Assembly: GCA_014860725.1 (NCBI GenBank)
Contig: JACZJD010000639.1
Location: forward strand, 1 to 6,301
Reading direction: 5' to 3'
DNA length: 6,301 bases
Origin: Aquamicrobium sp.
GTDB taxonomy: Bacteria > Pseudomonadota > Alphaproteobacteria > Rhizobiales > Rhizobiaceae
In this document: positions 5,670-6,301 of the stretch, one piece after another
Layout: every line of letters begins with the position of its first letter
How positions within the stretch are numbered: the first letter of the stretch is position 1
Notes under the pieces: model-generated
Database searches by the model: none
The model's input: the letters and a program-made list of their open reading frames with translations, nothing else
Told to the model about the DNA's origin: nothing
Translations under genes and position numbers: made by a program

Positions 5670-6301
5670 ATGAGGAAGATGATCTTTGGCGGGTTGGCCG
5701 CCGTGGCCGCGGTCGCGGCGATCGCAATCGGCGCCGAGGCGCAGGACAACCCCAAGCTCGACCAGCTGAAGGAGCAGGGCTTCGTCCGCATCGCCATCGC
5801 CAACGAGCCGCCCTTCACCGCCGTCGCCGCCGACGGCAAGGTCTCGGGCGCCGCCCCCGACGTGGCGCGCGTGATCTTCGAGCGCCTCGGCGTGCCCGAG
5901 GTGGTGGCCTCGATCTCCGAATACGGCGCGATGATCCCGGGCCTTCAGGCCCGCCGCCACGACGTGGTGACGGCCGGCCTGTTCATGCGGCCCGAGCGCT
6001 GTGCGGCGGTCGCCTATTCCGAGCCGGTGCTGTGCGACGCCGAGGCCTTTCTGGTGAAGAAGGGCAACCCCAAGGGGCTGACGACCTACGCCGCCATCGC
6101 CGCGCATGCCGACGCCACCATCGGCGCGCCGGGCGGCGGCACCGAGGAGCGGCTGGCGCTGGAAGCCGGCACGCCGCGCGACCGCGTCATCGTCGTGCCC
6201 GACGGCCAGAGCGGCCTGAAGATGGTGCAGGACGGCCGCATCGACGTCTACTCGCTGCCGGTGCTGTCGATCAGCGAGCTGGTGAAGCTCGCCAACGACC
6301 C
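5670..6301 (+). CDS. ehuB: Ectoine/hydroxyectoine periplasmic binding protein EhuB (5' part)
   Basis: The first 210 codons of the solute-binding protein of the Ehu transporter; the 3' end lies beyond the window. Residues 1-24 are a Sec signal peptide (MRKMIFGG, an A/V/I core, GAEA before Q25). The mature part is a family 3 (polar amino acid) binding fold with stretches that closely resemble EhuB of Sinorhizobium meliloti from memory: GFVRIAIANEPPFTAV, GKVSGAAPDVAR, SISEYGAMIPGLQARRHD, GLFMRPERCAAVAYSEPVLCDAEAF and DGQSGLKMVQDGRIDVYSLP. Phe49, Tyr85 and Phe105 align, with a constant offset of 25, with the aromatic box Phe24/Tyr60/Phe80 that holds ectoine in the S. meliloti structure. Glu46 and Arg110 fall at the expected further binding positions. 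The ATG at 5670 has AGGGAG (5657-5662) seven bases upstream. ehuC, ehuD and the catabolic doeA/doeB genes are expected to follow. Confidence 0.93.
   Translation, partial: MRKMIFGGLAAVAAVAAIAIGAEAQDNPKLDQLKEQGFVRIAIANEPPFTAVAADGKVSGAAPDVARVIFERLGVPEVVASISEYGAMIPGLQARRHDVVTAGLFMRPERCAAVAYSEPVLCDAEAFLVKKGNPKGLTTYAAIAAHADATIGAPGGGTEERLALEAGTPRDRVIVVPDGQSGLKMVQDGRIDVYSLPVLSISELVKLAND

Noticed and set aside
5025..6107. Minus-strand open frame of 360 codons opposite ehuA and ehuB
   Set aside because: Shadow frame crossing two well-recognised genes and their spacer, with no motif of its own.
1..6301. tRNA, rRNA, CRISPR array, insertion sequence or phage signals
   Set aside because: I looked on both strands and saw no cloverleaf, spaced repeat array, transposase motif or terminal inverted repeats, including at the aminotransferase joint.

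Overview
The window is high-GC DNA (about two thirds G+C by eye) with dense, tightly spaced genes and long open antisense frames. It most likely comes from an alphaproteobacterium of the Hyphomicrobiales/Rhizobiales type. The gene content is the core of an ectoine/5-hydroxyectoine uptake and catabolism locus. The assignment rests on protein motifs and gene order read by eye, not on a database search.

Layout: two divergent units start from the intergenic region at about 3129-3223. Leftward (minus strand) run an AsnC/Lrp-type regulator (doeX-like, 3128-2637), an aldehyde dehydrogenase (doeC-like, 2505-1012) and a class III aminotransferase (doeD-like, starting at 994). Rightward (plus strand) run a MocR/GabR-type regulator (enuR-like, 3224-4609), a transport ATPase (ehuA, 4816-5616) and a periplasmic ectoine-binding protein (ehuB, 5670 to the window end, incomplete). 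In the known pathway EhuABCD imports ectoine. DoeA/EutD and DoeB/EutE convert it to diaminobutyrate, DoeD converts that to aspartate semialdehyde, and DoeC oxidises the semialdehyde to aspartate. EnuR senses pathway intermediates through PLP. doeA, doeB, ehuC and ehuD are not visible here and would be expected to the right.

The most striking point is at the left end. The aminotransferase reading frame is normal for 241 codons and then stops resembling the family at about position 272. The next bases are the ribosome-binding site and start of an unrelated gene, a LivK-type periplasmic binding protein (249 to beyond the window). The catalytic lysine half of the aminotransferase is missing. This is either a real deletion joining two loci or an assembly chimera.

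The second point is regulatory. The doeX/enuR intergenic region and the ehuA upstream region share an exact 10-mer (TTGTCATGAT) and an exact 9-mer (CAATTGACA), in the same order and orientation relative to doeX and ehuA. The 9-mer supplies a perfect TTGACA -35 hexamer at nearly the same distance from each start codon. This looks like a common operator, probably for EnuR. A 12-bp inverted repeat with a nested hairpin sits between doeX and doeC.
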